Shown here: positions 1 through 5,242 of the stretch, in pieces
How positions within the stretch are numbered: position 1 is the first letter of the stretch
Layout: each line of letters begins with the position of its first letter
Assembly (NCBI GenBank): GCA_020847015.1
Contig: JADLCW010000318.1
Coordinates: 1-5,242, forward strand
Direction: 5' to 3'
From: Thermomicrobiales bacterium
GTDB taxonomy: Bacteria > Chloroflexota > Chloroflexia > Thermomicrobiales > UBA6265
Length of the DNA stretch: 5,242 bases
Notes under the pieces: generated by a model
Told to the model about the DNA's origin: nothing
The model's database searches: none
Seen by the model: the letters and a program-made list of their open reading frames with translations, nothing else
Position numbers and translations under genes: made by a program

Positions 1-267
1 ATCGTGCTGCTCGGAACGGCGATGTGGTTGAATGCCCACGGCCAACAGTTCTGGAAAGTGGGAGTGGAACCAGATGCCGTGGTGGACATGCCGCTAGACG
101 CTGTTCCCAGCCGTCCCCGGGATGATGTCGACGTCACGCCGGACGAGCTCGCCGCGTTGCCGGACCCGCAGTTGCGCGCCGCTTGGGGCGTCCTACGGGT
201 CGAACTGCTACCGAAGGCCGAGCCAGCGCCATTGCCGGCCCCGCCGGTGCTCTCGCCGCCTGCTTGA
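1..267 (+). CDS. C-terminal processing protease (peptidase S41 family), 3' end only
   Basis: The gene runs in from the left edge; only its last 88 codons are visible, ending at TGA 265-267. The visible protein starts with IVLLGTAMWLNAHGQQFW and continues into KVGVEPDAVVDMP. This matches the end of the S41 (CtpA/tail-specific protease-like) catalytic domain, where a strand of the form 'G..xWlt..G..i' is followed by 'GI.PDv.V'. The next stretch, about residues 39-70, resembles the usual tail in which an acidic linker leads to 'DPQLRAAWGVL', comparable to the 'D.QL..AL..L' ending of many bacterial homologues. The final 18 residues are rich in Pro and Ala. Family members are usually exported or membrane-anchored serine proteases with a Ser/Lys dyad that trim proteins at the C terminus. 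The catalytic residues lie outside this window, so activity cannot be judged. It converges on the small gene at 295-561. Confidence 0.75.
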   Translation: MVLLGTAMWLNAHGQQFWKVGVEPDAVVDMPLDAVPSRPRDDVDVTPDELAALPDPQLRAAWGVLRVELLPKAEPAPLPAPPVLSPPA

Positions 268-284
268 TTGATTGATGTCGAAGC

Positions 285-310
285 ACGGACCGGGCTATTG
301 CCCGGTCCGT
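285..310. terminator. Bidirectional hairpin between convergent genes
   Basis: A perfect 11-bp stem (285-295 pairing with 300-310, arm ACGGACCGGGC) closes a 4-nt loop (TATT). It begins 17 bp after the stop of the protease gene and covers the last codons and stop of the small minus-strand gene, whose TAG is at 297-295. A strong GC-rich stem at a convergent junction is typical of a shared terminator. Neither side has a clean T-run: the plus strand continues TGCTTCTCC and the minus strand GCTTCGACATC. It may therefore act as an imperfect intrinsic terminator or as a 3' end stabiliser. Confidence 0.65.
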
Positions 311-561
311 TGCTTCTCCATGCCTTGACCCGAGCCGGGGCCACTCGTGCTGATGACGCCGTCGGCGTTGGTGTCCAAATCCGGGCCGTGCTCGGCGGCG
401 CGCCGTCGGGCGCTCTCCTGCAACTGCGCTGCGGCAGCCTCGCCGCTCAATTCGCCCGACTCGACTTCGGCCGAGAGATCGGGCACCCCTTTGCCGATGC
501 CCGGCACCGGCACGAAACCCCGTTGCTCGCGATCGTCGCCGCGTTGATTCTGATTGGCCAT
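295..561 (-). CDS. Small hydrophilic protein with one EF-hand-like loop, function unknown
   Basis: An 88-residue protein with no close family that I recognise. The start ATG (561-559) has a strong Shine-Dalgarno GGAGG (573-569 on the minus strand) with a 7-nt spacer, which is the main reason to accept it as real. The protein has no Cys, no signal peptide and no membrane span. Residues 1-14 are polar (N, Q, R, D) and residues 16-28 are Gly/Pro-rich (FVPVPGIGKGVPD). Residues 31-57 are likely helical, acidic then Ala/Arg-rich. Residues 63-74 (DTNADGVISTSG) fit the EF-hand/dockerin calcium loop at positions 1, 3, 5, 6, 8 and 9, but position 12 is Gly instead of Glu/Asp. The tail is Gly-rich and charged. 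It is convergent with the protease gene and divergent from the GtrA-like gene. Calcium binding is inference only. Confidence 0.68.
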   Translation of the reverse strand: MANQNQRGDDREQRGFVPVPGIGKGVPDLSAEVESGELSGEAAAAQLQESARRRAAEHGPDLDTNADGVISTSGPGSGQGMEKQRTGQ

Positions 562-568
562 GAATGCG

Positions 569-573
569 CCTCC
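569..573 (-). promoter_or_regulatory. Shine-Dalgarno GGAGG of the small EF-hand-like gene
   Basis: On the minus strand GGAGG lies 7 nt upstream of the ATG at 561. It is the cleanest ribosome binding site in the window and fixes the start of the 88-residue gene. Confidence 0.75.
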
Positions 574-578
574 ATTGC

Positions 579-606
579 GAGTCAGGAGTCACGAGTCAGA
601 GGTCAG
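579..606 (+). repeat. Four tandem degenerate heptamers, left arm of an inverted pair
   Basis: Four 7-bp units in a row: GAGTCAG, GAGTCAC, GAGTCAG, AGGTCAG. The block lies just upstream of the Shine-Dalgarno of the minus-strand small gene. It is mirrored in inverted orientation at 679-706. The pattern recalls the short tandemly repeated heptanucleotides known from cyanobacterial and other intergenic regions; that link is by resemblance only. Confidence 0.7.
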
Positions 607-678
607 ACGTTCAAAAGTAGAGAACGGTGAAGCAGCCCCAGCCCGAGCCGCACAAGGACAGGACTTGTTGATTTGCTG

Positions 679-706
679 CTGACTTCTGCCCCCCGTCTCC
701 TGACTT
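679..706 (-). repeat. Four degenerate heptamers, right arm of the inverted pair
   Basis: Read on the minus strand from 706 to 679, the units are AAGTCAG, GAGACGG, GGGGCAG, AAGTCAG. Aligned in the same 7-bp phase to the block at 579-606, 21 of 28 positions match. The arms are 72 bp apart (607-678), so the transcript could form a long imperfect stem, or the whole unit could be a small intergenic element. The central two units are the most diverged. Confidence 0.6.
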
Positions 707-809
707 CCGCAAACCTGGGGCGCAAGAACGGCGCCCGGCTGTGGCGGCGCGCGACATGCGAGAAACGCCGGCGGGTGCGCGGAGGGCGCATGGTAAGGTT
801 GCGCCGGCT

Positions 810-828
810 CGCTCGTCGGCCACGAGCG
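810..828 (+). promoter_or_regulatory. Hairpin directly upstream of the GtrA-like gene's Shine-Dalgarno
   Basis: A 7-bp perfect stem (CGCTCGT 810-816 with ACGAGCG 822-828) has a 5-nt loop (CGGCC). It ends 2 nt before AGGAG at 831-835. In mRNA it could tune ribosome access or protect the 5' end. In DNA this GC-rich it may also be chance. Confidence 0.35.
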
Positions 829-840
829 GCAGGAGCATGA

Positions 841-1290
841 GTGCGGGAGGAAGCGACGCGCATGCTGCGAACCGAGCGCGTGCCGCCGGCGGCGATGCGG
901 ACATGGCTGCTCGCCCAGCGGTTCCAGAAATTTCTGCTGGTAGGGGCAGTTGGGCTGGCGGTCAACCAAGGCCTGCTGATGCTCTTGGCTGGGCCGTTTG
1001 GCGTGGCGGTGGCGCTCGCGTCCCCGATCGCCATTCTCGCTTCGATGGCAGTCACCTTCTCGCTGAACGAGACGTGGACCTGGCAGGATCGCAATGGCGG
1101 GTCGCTGTCGCGGCGCGCCGCGCTGTACGGCACGATCAACTCCGGTGGTCTGCTGATCAACTGGGGGCTGCTGCTGTTTCTGGAGCGTCACGGTCTCCAT
1201 TACACGATCGCTAACCTTATCGGAGCCGCCGCGGCGGCGGTTTGGAATTTCGCGCTGAACCACGCGATCACGTGGCGAAGCCGCGTGTAG
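841..1290 (+). CDS. GtrA-like family membrane protein
   Basis: A protein of about 149 residues with the size and layout of GtrA-like proteins (PF04138): a short cytoplasmic N terminus and four membrane helices at about 31-50, 54-75, 95-114 and 122-141. Family hallmarks are the first helix 'KFLLVGAVGLAVNQGLL', the segment 'LASPIAILASMAVTFSLNETWTW' where helix 2 leads to an aromatic/charged loop, and the C-terminal 'ANLIGAAAAAVWNFALNHAITWR'. Members are small membrane proteins tied to polyprenyl-phosphate-linked sugars, proposed to flip or present them for surface glycosylation. The start is uncertain. GTG 841 has AGGAG (831-835) 5 nt upstream. ATG 862 has GGAGG (846-850) 11 nt upstream and would give 142 residues. 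ATG 895 lies just before the first helix. It is the first plus-strand gene of the glycan cluster and is separated from the rest by a 232-bp leader. Confidence 0.88.
   Translation: MREEATRMLRTERVPPAAMRTWLLAQRFQKFLLVGAVGLAVNQGLLMLLAGPFGVAVALASPIAILASMAVTFSLNETWTWQDRNGGSLSRRAALYGTINSGGLLINWGLLLFLERHGLHYTIANLIGAAAAAVWNFALNHAITWRSRV
1269..1287 (+). terminator. Candidate hairpin at the 3' end of the GtrA-like gene
   Basis: CACGTGGC (1269-1276) pairs with GCCGCGTG (1280-1287) as an 8-bp stem with one G-U pair and a GAA loop, ending right before the TAG stop at 1288-1290. No T-run follows. It could cause partial termination or protect the transcript end, which would fit a separate promoter for the downstream operon. 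It also encodes protein, so it may be incidental. Confidence 0.3.
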
Positions 1291-1522
1291 CGCCGATCCG
1301 GGCGCGGCGCATTCGCGCGTGTTGCGCGGCGTCCGGTGCTTGGCGCCGTGCATTGCGGCCGATTCGGCTACACTCGGACAACAAAATTGCGCGCCGCGCG
1401 AGGCGGCGCGCCGTCGCGTTCGTTGGCGCTGGCGTGTCGTCGGCCGACGGACGACGCCCGGCGGGACCCCCCGGCGTCCGGCGGCATCGCCCAGGCGGCG
1501 CCCTGCAGGAGAGGAACGAGAC
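1291..1522 (+). other. GC-rich leader upstream of the FAD oxidoreductase gene
   Basis: A 232-bp non-coding stretch. It holds a possible -10 box TACACT (1369-1374) without a good -35, followed by the only AT-rich patch (ACAACAAAATT, 1378-1388). Next come an all-GC 9-bp hairpin (1389-1397 with 1403-1411, 5-nt loop) and a perfect 12-bp palindrome CGTCGGCCGACG (1438-1449). The frame of the downstream gene stays open back to a GTG at 1319, but that translation is Arg/Pro-rich and has no ribosome binding site, so I read it as untranslated. It may hold the promoter of the operon. Confidence 0.45.
1507..1514 (+). promoter_or_regulatory. Shine-Dalgarno that fixes the FAD enzyme start
   Basis: AGGAGAGG lies 8 nt before GTG 1523. 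It supports starting the gene here rather than at the upstream in-frame GTG at 1319, which would add 68 low-complexity residues. Confidence 0.75.
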
Positions 1523-3058
1523 GTGACTGATGTTTCCCGCAATGGCCATCAGACTAACGAGCACGGCAACGACGCCAAAGCGACTACAACCACCGGCGGT
1601 CAGGCTGGACTGACCGTGGTCATGGGAGCCGGGCCGGGCGGTCTCTGTTCCGCCTACGTGCTCAGCCAGGCGGCGCGGCCGGCGCTCGTGCTGGAAAAGG
1701 CTCCGTTTGTCGGTGGTCTCGCGCGACCGATTCGGCGCCAAACCGAGTACGGCGAATTCAAGTTCGACATCGGCGGCCATCGCTGGTTCACCAAGAACGA
1801 TGAGCTGAACGCGCTGTTCCGGGAAGTCATCGCTGACGAGTTGCTTTGGGTGAACCGCGTCAGCCGCATCTACTTCGATGGCAAATACGTGGACTATCCG
1901 CTCAAGATTTCCAACGCGCTCAAGGCGGTCGGTCCCGTGGTGGCGGCTCGCGCCATGGCCGATTATGGCCGCACCCGCGTTGCGGCCAAGGCGCGCCCGA
2001 ATCCGGTGGTGTCGATGGAGGACGCCTACATCGACCAATTTGGGCCGACGTTGTATCGCCTGTTCTTCCAACGCTCCTCCGAGAAGGTGTGGGGGCTGCC
2101 CTGCGATCGGATGAGCGGCGACTGGGTGTCGCAGCGCTCCAAGGGCATGTCGCTGGTGACGGCGGTCAAGGATGCGGTTGTACCCACCAAAGGCAAGGTC
2201 GTCAGTCTGATCGATGAATTCATGTACCCGCGCGGCGGGTTCGGTCGCTTTTCGGAACGGATGGCCGACGGAATTCGGGAGCGCGGCAACGAGATTCGAT
2301 TGGGAGCCGGCGTCGAGAAAGTGCATCGCGAAGGCAACCGGGTTGTCGCGGTCACCGTTTCCCAGGATGGCAAGACGGAGCGGATCGAGGCGGAGAACTT
2401 CATCTCCTCCATCCCGCTAACGCTGCTCGCCAGGATCATGGATCCGGCGCCTCCGTCCAAGGTGCTGGAGGCTGCTGAGAAGCTCACCGTCCGCAACATC
2501 ATCACGGTCAACCTGCTGCTGCATAAACGGCAGGTAACCAACGACACCTGGCTCTACGTGCACGACCGCAACATCCTGTTCGGCCGCTTCCACGAGCCGA
2601 AAAACTGGAGCCCGGAGATGGTCCCGGGCGACGACTACACGTCGCTGGTGGTCGAATATTTCTGTTCATTCGGCGACGCCATCTGGTCGATGAGCGACGA
2701 GCAACTGGTTGAGAAGACGATCGAGCATCTGATTCAGGATCTCGGTTTCATCAGCCGCGACGAGGTGCTGGACGGATTTGTCATCCGTGCCCCACGCGCC
2801 TACCCGGCCTATGTCATCGGCTACGAGAAGCCGCTGGAAACGATCAAGGCATTCGTCGACTCGCTGGAGAACTTGCAGATCATCGGCCGCTACGGCACGT
2901 TCCGCTACAACAATACCGACCACTCGATCGAGACCGGATTGCTGGCGGCAAAGAATCTGCTGGGCGAGCATCACAACCTGGATCAGGTCAACACCGACAA
3001 GGAGTACCACGAGATCAAGCGCGTCCCGCAGCCCGTCGGCTCTGGCGCCGAGCGCTAG
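1523..3058 (+). CDS. FAD-dependent oxidoreductase, protoporphyrinogen oxidase/UDP-galactopyranose mutase-like
   Basis: A 511-residue soluble flavoprotein. After a polar N-terminal tail (1-28), residues 31-68 form the FAD-binding Rossmann unit: GAGPGGL (35-41), an acidic LVLEK (55-59) for the adenosine ribose, and VGGLAR (63-68). FDIGGHRWFTKNDEL (81-95) is typical of this group of amine-oxidase-like flavoproteins, as are SRIYFDGKYVDYPL (114-127) and SSEKVWGLPCDRMSGDW (185-201). The C-terminal GRYGTFRYNNTDHSIETG (455-472) closes the FAD site. Length is as expected for the group. Relatives include HemY-type enzymes and UDP-galactopyranose mutase, and many lie in surface polysaccharide clusters with unknown substrates. 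No heme gene is nearby, whereas GtrA-like and GT-C genes are, so a role on a sugar or lipid intermediate is more likely than heme synthesis; this is inference. The next gene starts 16 bp downstream. Confidence 0.87.
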   Translation: MTDVSRNGHQTNEHGNDAKATTTTGGQAGLTVVMGAGPGGLCSAYVLSQAARPALVLEKAPFVGGLARPIRRQTEYGEFKFDIGGHRWFTKNDELNALFREVIADELLWVNRVSRIYFDGKYVDYPLKISNALKAVGPVVAARAMADYGRTRVAAKARPNPVVSMEDAYIDQFGPTLYRLFFQRSSEKVWGLPCDRMSGDWVSQRSKGMSLVTAVKDAVVPTKGKVVSLIDEFMYPRGGFGRFSERMADGIRERGNEIRLGAGVEKVHREGNRVVAVTVSQDGKTERIEAENFISSIPLTLLARIMDPAPPSKVLEAAEKLTVRNIITVNLLLHKRQVTNDTWLYVHDRNILFGRFHEPKNWSPEMVPGDDYTSLVVEYFCSFGDAIWSMSDEQLVEKTIEHLIQDLGFISRDEVLDGFVIRAPRAYPAYVIGYEKPLETIKAFVDSLENLQIIGRYGTFRYNNTDHSIETGLLAAKNLLGEHHNLDQVNTDKEYHEIKRVPQPVGSGAER

Positions 3059-3074
3059 CGGCCCCCAACGCATC

Positions 3075-4625
3075 GTGTCTGCCTTGGCCGATCCAGCGCC
3101 CACGGTAGAGGTCGCAGCGGGATCTTCGGCTCGGCCTCTGCGGCCTCAGATCTCGTTGGCGCAGATGCGGCTCGCCGGCTACCCGCAGCGGATGCTGGCG
3201 ATGCTGCTGGTGCTCTATCTGCTCAAGCAGTTGTTTTCGGTTGGAGCTTTCCCGGCCTTCAGCGGTCACGACGAGTTGGCCCATTTTGCCTACATCGGCG
3301 TCCTGGCGGATCAAGGGCGGTTGCCCGTGCTGCCGGATGTCGCGGCATGGCGCCAGTTGAGTCCGACGCAGCGCATCAGCCCGGAATATGTCGACCAGAT
3401 CCCGGCGGTTCTGTATCCCTACTGCCGGTACGCGCTCGACTGGTACTGCGAACCGGATAGTCCGCGCTGGAGCGCCGACCCGCCGCGGGTGGTGACGGTG
3501 CGCGATCAGTACTACCCTTCCGGGTACATCTACACCGCCAATCACCCGCCGCTCTACTATGCCGTGATGACGCCTCTCTACAAGCTCAGCGCGGGTTGGT
3601 CGCCGACGGCCCAGCAGTATCTCCTGCGCGTGGCTGCGATCCCGTTCGGCGTCGCCACCGTCGTGTTGGCGTTCTTGCTGGCGACGCGGCTGTTCCCTGG
3701 CGATCGCTTCCTGGCCGTCACCGTGCCCGCGCTGGTCGCGCTGCAGCCGCAGATCTCCTACGAGGCGGCGATGGTCAATAACGACATCGTCAGCATCGCC
3801 GTCTTCTCGGCAATCCTGTACGTGCTGGTGCTCGCCATTCGCGATCGGTTCCCGCGGCGCGCGTCAATCGCGCTCGGCGTGTTGTTGGGTCTCGGGTTGC
3901 TGACCAAGGGGACGATGATTACCGCGGCTCCGGTCATCGGGTTCGCGGCGCTGCTCGCCGTTGGCTGGCGGGACGTGCGCGGACTGGCGCGGCGCGCGTT
4001 TTGGATCGGGGCGCCGGCCGCCGTGCTGGCGCTGCCCTGGTACGCCTATATGCATGCTGTCTATGGCAACTTCGACGCCCTGGCGCAGGTGTCCGCGTTG
4101 CAATGGTGGAACAATCCGGAGGGCAACTTCGCCGAGTTGCTCGGCAGCAGCGACTTTGTACTGATGCGCTTCAAGGAGACCTGGGGTGAGTACGGTTGGC
4201 GGTTGATCCACCTCGGAAACGACCTGTTGTGGGCTATCGGCATCGTCACCGCGCTCGCCATCGTTGGCTGCTACCTCTATGCCGCCACTGCCGGCCGACA
4301 TCTCGCGGTCAATGCCGGGGACCCGGTGATGCAGCCAATGCGCTGGCAGTGGCTTGCGCTGGCCACGCTTGCATCCGCCTGCGCGATAGCCTACCTGGCC
4401 GTCGTTCAATTTGGCGTCACGTTCTCGCTGACTCAGGCGCGCTACTACTTTCCGGTGGTCAATGCCGCGGCGCTGCTGGGCATGCTGGGGCTGCGTACGC
4501 TGATCCCGCCGCGCTGGCGGCCTTTGGGACAGGGGATCATCGTGGCGGCGCTGATCGTGCTGAGCGCGATCCTTTTTCTCCAATATGTGCTGCCGTTCGC
4601 CATCGGTCAGTCGGCGGCGCTATGA
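3075..4625 (+). CDS. Multi-span membrane glycosyltransferase-like protein (GT-C type)
   Basis: About 516 residues with roughly ten membrane helices. The first is at about 41-58; the others fall near 183-206, 212-227, 236-255, 264-297 (two), 308-326, 384-402, 424-445, 457-475 and 486-507. Helix 1 is followed by an acidic GHDELAHF (64-71), where GT-C enzymes place the Asp/Glu that acts at the active site. A long outer loop (about 72-180) then contains YTANHPPLYYA (153-163), a common feature of ArnT/GT39-like and DUF2142 proteins. TQARYYFPVVNAAALLG (453-469) resembles the 'Q.RY.fP..p..a.l' helix of the same groups. Such proteins move a sugar from a polyprenyl-phosphate donor to an acceptor outside the membrane. 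I cannot choose between GT39/ArnT-like and DUF2142. The start is uncertain: GTG 3075 has no clear Shine-Dalgarno, and ATG 3165 is an alternative that keeps every helix. The stop overlaps the next gene by 4 bp. Confidence 0.75.
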   Translation: MSALADPAPTVEVAAGSSARPLRPQISLAQMRLAGYPQRMLAMLLVLYLLKQLFSVGAFPAFSGHDELAHFAYIGVLADQGRLPVLPDVAAWRQLSPTQRISPEYVDQIPAVLYPYCRYALDWYCEPDSPRWSADPPRVVTVRDQYYPSGYIYTANHPPLYYAVMTPLYKLSAGWSPTAQQYLLRVAAIPFGVATVVLAFLLATRLFPGDRFLAVTVPALVALQPQISYEAAMVNNDIVSIAVFSAILYVLVLAIRDRFPRRASIALGVLLGLGLLTKGTMITAAPVIGFAALLAVGWRDVRGLARRAFWIGAPAAVLALPWYAYMHAVYGNFDALAQVSALQWWNNPEGNFAELLGSSDFVLMRFKETWGEYGWRLIHLGNDLLWAIGIVTALAIVGCYLYAATAGRHLAVNAGDPVMQPMRWQWLALATLASACAIAYLAVVQFGVTFSLTQARYYFPVVNAAALLGMLGLRTLIPPRWRPLGQGIIVAALIVLSAILFLQYVLPFAIGQSAAL

Positions 4626-4975
4626 TCGAGCGCGAGCGCGTCACTGGACCAGAGCCGAATGGCATCGGGTCGCACGCGGAGAAGGCGGCCCCCGCGCTGC
4701 GGCTGTCGCGCTGGGTCGCGCTTGCGGTTTGGCTCGCGACGTTCGGTTGGCTTGCCGCCGTGGTGGCGTTCGGGCGCGCCACCGTGCAGCTTCCCGGCGG
4801 CTTCGGAGTCGAGGAATCGATCCCGACCGTGTTGCGCCGCTTCGACGCCTCTTTGACGACCACGGGTTGGGGAGACACCGCCCGGATCGCGCTCTGGACG
4901 ACCGGCGCGCTCGCCCTGGTTGCCGCCGCCGTCTACCTTTGGCTGGTGTTGTCTCCGCCTGATGCCGATTCGTGA
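4622..4975 (+). CDS. Small two-span membrane protein, function unknown
   Basis: A 117-residue protein whose ATG lies in an ATGA overlap with the upstream stop, which implies translational coupling; no separate Shine-Dalgarno is visible. Residues 1-29 are polar. Membrane spans are at about 31-50 (WVALAVWLATFGWLAAVVAF) and 88-110. The roughly 37 residues between them contain VQLPGGFGVEESIPTVLRRF (56-75). That loop resembles the start of the next gene product (VRLPNGFAGVDHPFHTV), in both cases just after the first membrane span. The two proteins may share an N-terminal unit, with this one shortened to two spans. It could be a small partner subunit of the neighbouring large membrane protein. I recognise no named family. 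Its stop overlaps the following GTG start by 4 bp (GTGA, 4972-4975). Confidence 0.72.
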   Translation: MIERERVTGPEPNGIGSHAEKAAPALRLSRWVALAVWLATFGWLAAVVAFGRATVQLPGGFGVEESIPTVLRRFDASLTTTGWGDTARIALWTTGALALVAAAVYLWLVLSPPDADS

Positions 4976-5242
4976 GTGACCGGTCGCCTCAGTCCGGGTT
5001 GGGCGGCAGCCGCAGTGTCGTCGGTTGGGTCTGGGCCGCAGCATTCATCGCTCTGGCGGTGTTCGTTGGCTGGCGGCTGGGTCTGACCGATCTGTGGCGC
5101 ACGGTCCCGACGCCCGAAGGCCCCGTGCGGCTGCCGAACGGGTTTGCTGGCGTCGACCACCCGTTTCACACGGTCCGCGCCGAGTTGCTCCGCCGCGAAC
5201 TGGCCGAGGGACGCATCCTGCGCTGGGTCGGACAGCATCAGG
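4972..5242 (+). CDS. N-terminal part of a large membrane protein, runs off the window
   Basis: An open frame from GTG 4972 continues without a stop to the window edge (90 codons). The start shares GTGA with the previous stop and has no own Shine-Dalgarno, so it is probably coupled. Residues 1-17 are polar and Ser/Gly-rich; a membrane span covers about 18-38 (VGWVWAAAFIALAVFVGWRLG). An outer segment follows with VRLPNGFAGVDHPFHTVRAE (52-71) and then ELLRRELAEGRILRWVGQHQ (71-90). The pattern of one helix, an Asp-His-containing loop (DHPFH), then a 'G...RW....Q' stretch looks like the start of large GT-C-like or YfhO-like membrane proteins that continue with 'GGYP'-type sequence. That comparison is from memory and the rest of the gene is needed. 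It is the last visible member of the glycan operon. Confidence 0.72.
   Translation, partial: MSDRSPQSGLGGSRSVVGWVWAAAFIALAVFVGWRLGLTDLWRTVPTPEGPVRLPNGFAGVDHPFHTVRAELLRRELAEGRILRWVGQHQ

Larger units (their letters stand above)
562..840. other. Divergent intergenic region
   Basis: This 279-bp non-coding stretch separates the small minus-strand gene from the plus-strand GtrA-like gene, so promoters for both should lie here. It contains the inverted heptamer blocks and a hairpin next to the GtrA-gene ribosome binding site. I saw no convincing -35/-10 pair on either strand. Open frames crossing it on both strands are Arg-rich or low in complexity and lack ribosome binding sites, so I treat them as non-coding. 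Confidence 0.6.

Noticed and set aside
741..1214. Plus-strand open frame overlapping the GtrA-like gene in another frame
   Set aside because: It overlaps the well-supported GtrA-like frame and gives an Ala/Arg/Gly-rich product without motifs. Its internal ATG at 837 has AGGAG only 1 nt away.
1319..1522. N-terminal extension of the FAD enzyme from an upstream in-frame GTG
   Set aside because: The extra 68 residues are low-complexity Arg/Pro-rich with no ribosome binding site, while GTG 1523 has AGGAGAGG at 8 nt and starts a normal-length protein.
589..1542. Long open frame on the minus strand (317 codons)
   Set aside because: It is antisense to the GtrA-like gene and the leader, is Arg/Gln/Pro-rich without domain character, and has no ribosome binding site. 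Long frames of this kind are common opposite GC-rich genes.
1268..2326. Minus-strand open frame of 352 codons
   Set aside because: It is antisense to the FAD enzyme, which has clear motifs. The antisense product has biased His/Arg/Ala composition and no recognisable fold.
2778..3074. Upstream extension of the GT-C gene into the FAD gene
   Set aside because: The frame is open but its product there is a Ser/Arg/Thr-rich shadow of the FAD enzyme's 3' end. The first membrane helix and family motifs all lie after 3165.
3864..4583. Minus-strand open frame of 239 codons opposite the GT-C gene
   Set aside because: The product is rich in Gln, Arg and His, typical of the antisense of a hydrophobic GC-rich gene, and it lies entirely within the supported membrane protein gene.

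Overview
The window is GC-rich and densely coded. It looks like chromosomal DNA from a GC-rich bacterium, most plausibly a Chloroflexota member. That guess rests on the style of the proteins (the S41-protease tail, and a GtrA-like protein beside an FAD enzyme and large multi-membrane-span proteins), not on any marker gene, so treat it as tentative.

Layout. Positions 1-267 hold the 3' end of a plus-strand gene for a C-terminal processing protease (peptidase S41). It converges on a small minus-strand gene (295-561) for an 88-residue hydrophilic protein with a single EF-hand-like loop. An 11-bp perfect hairpin (285-310) sits at this junction and could terminate transcription from both sides. Positions 562-840 are a divergent intergenic stretch carrying two inverted blocks of degenerate 7-bp repeats. 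From 841 onward everything reads on the plus strand: a GtrA-like four-helix membrane protein (841-1290); a 232-bp GC-rich leader with several dyads; an FAD-dependent oxidoreductase of the protoporphyrinogen oxidase/UDP-galactopyranose mutase-like group (1523-3058); a GT-C-type multi-span membrane glycosyltransferase-like protein (3075-4625); a small two-span membrane protein (4622-4975); and the first 90 codons of another membrane protein (4972 to the window end).

How they may work together. The last four genes are packed with a 16-bp gap and then two 4-bp start/stop overlaps (ATGA and GTGA), which indicates one translationally coupled operon. GtrA-like proteins are linked to movement or use of polyprenyl-phosphate sugars. 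GT-C proteins transfer sugars from such lipid carriers on the outer face of the membrane. The FAD enzyme could modify a sugar or lipid intermediate. The best overall reading is a cell-surface glycan or glycolipid locus whose product is unknown. No RNA gene, CRISPR array, transposase or phage gene was seen.
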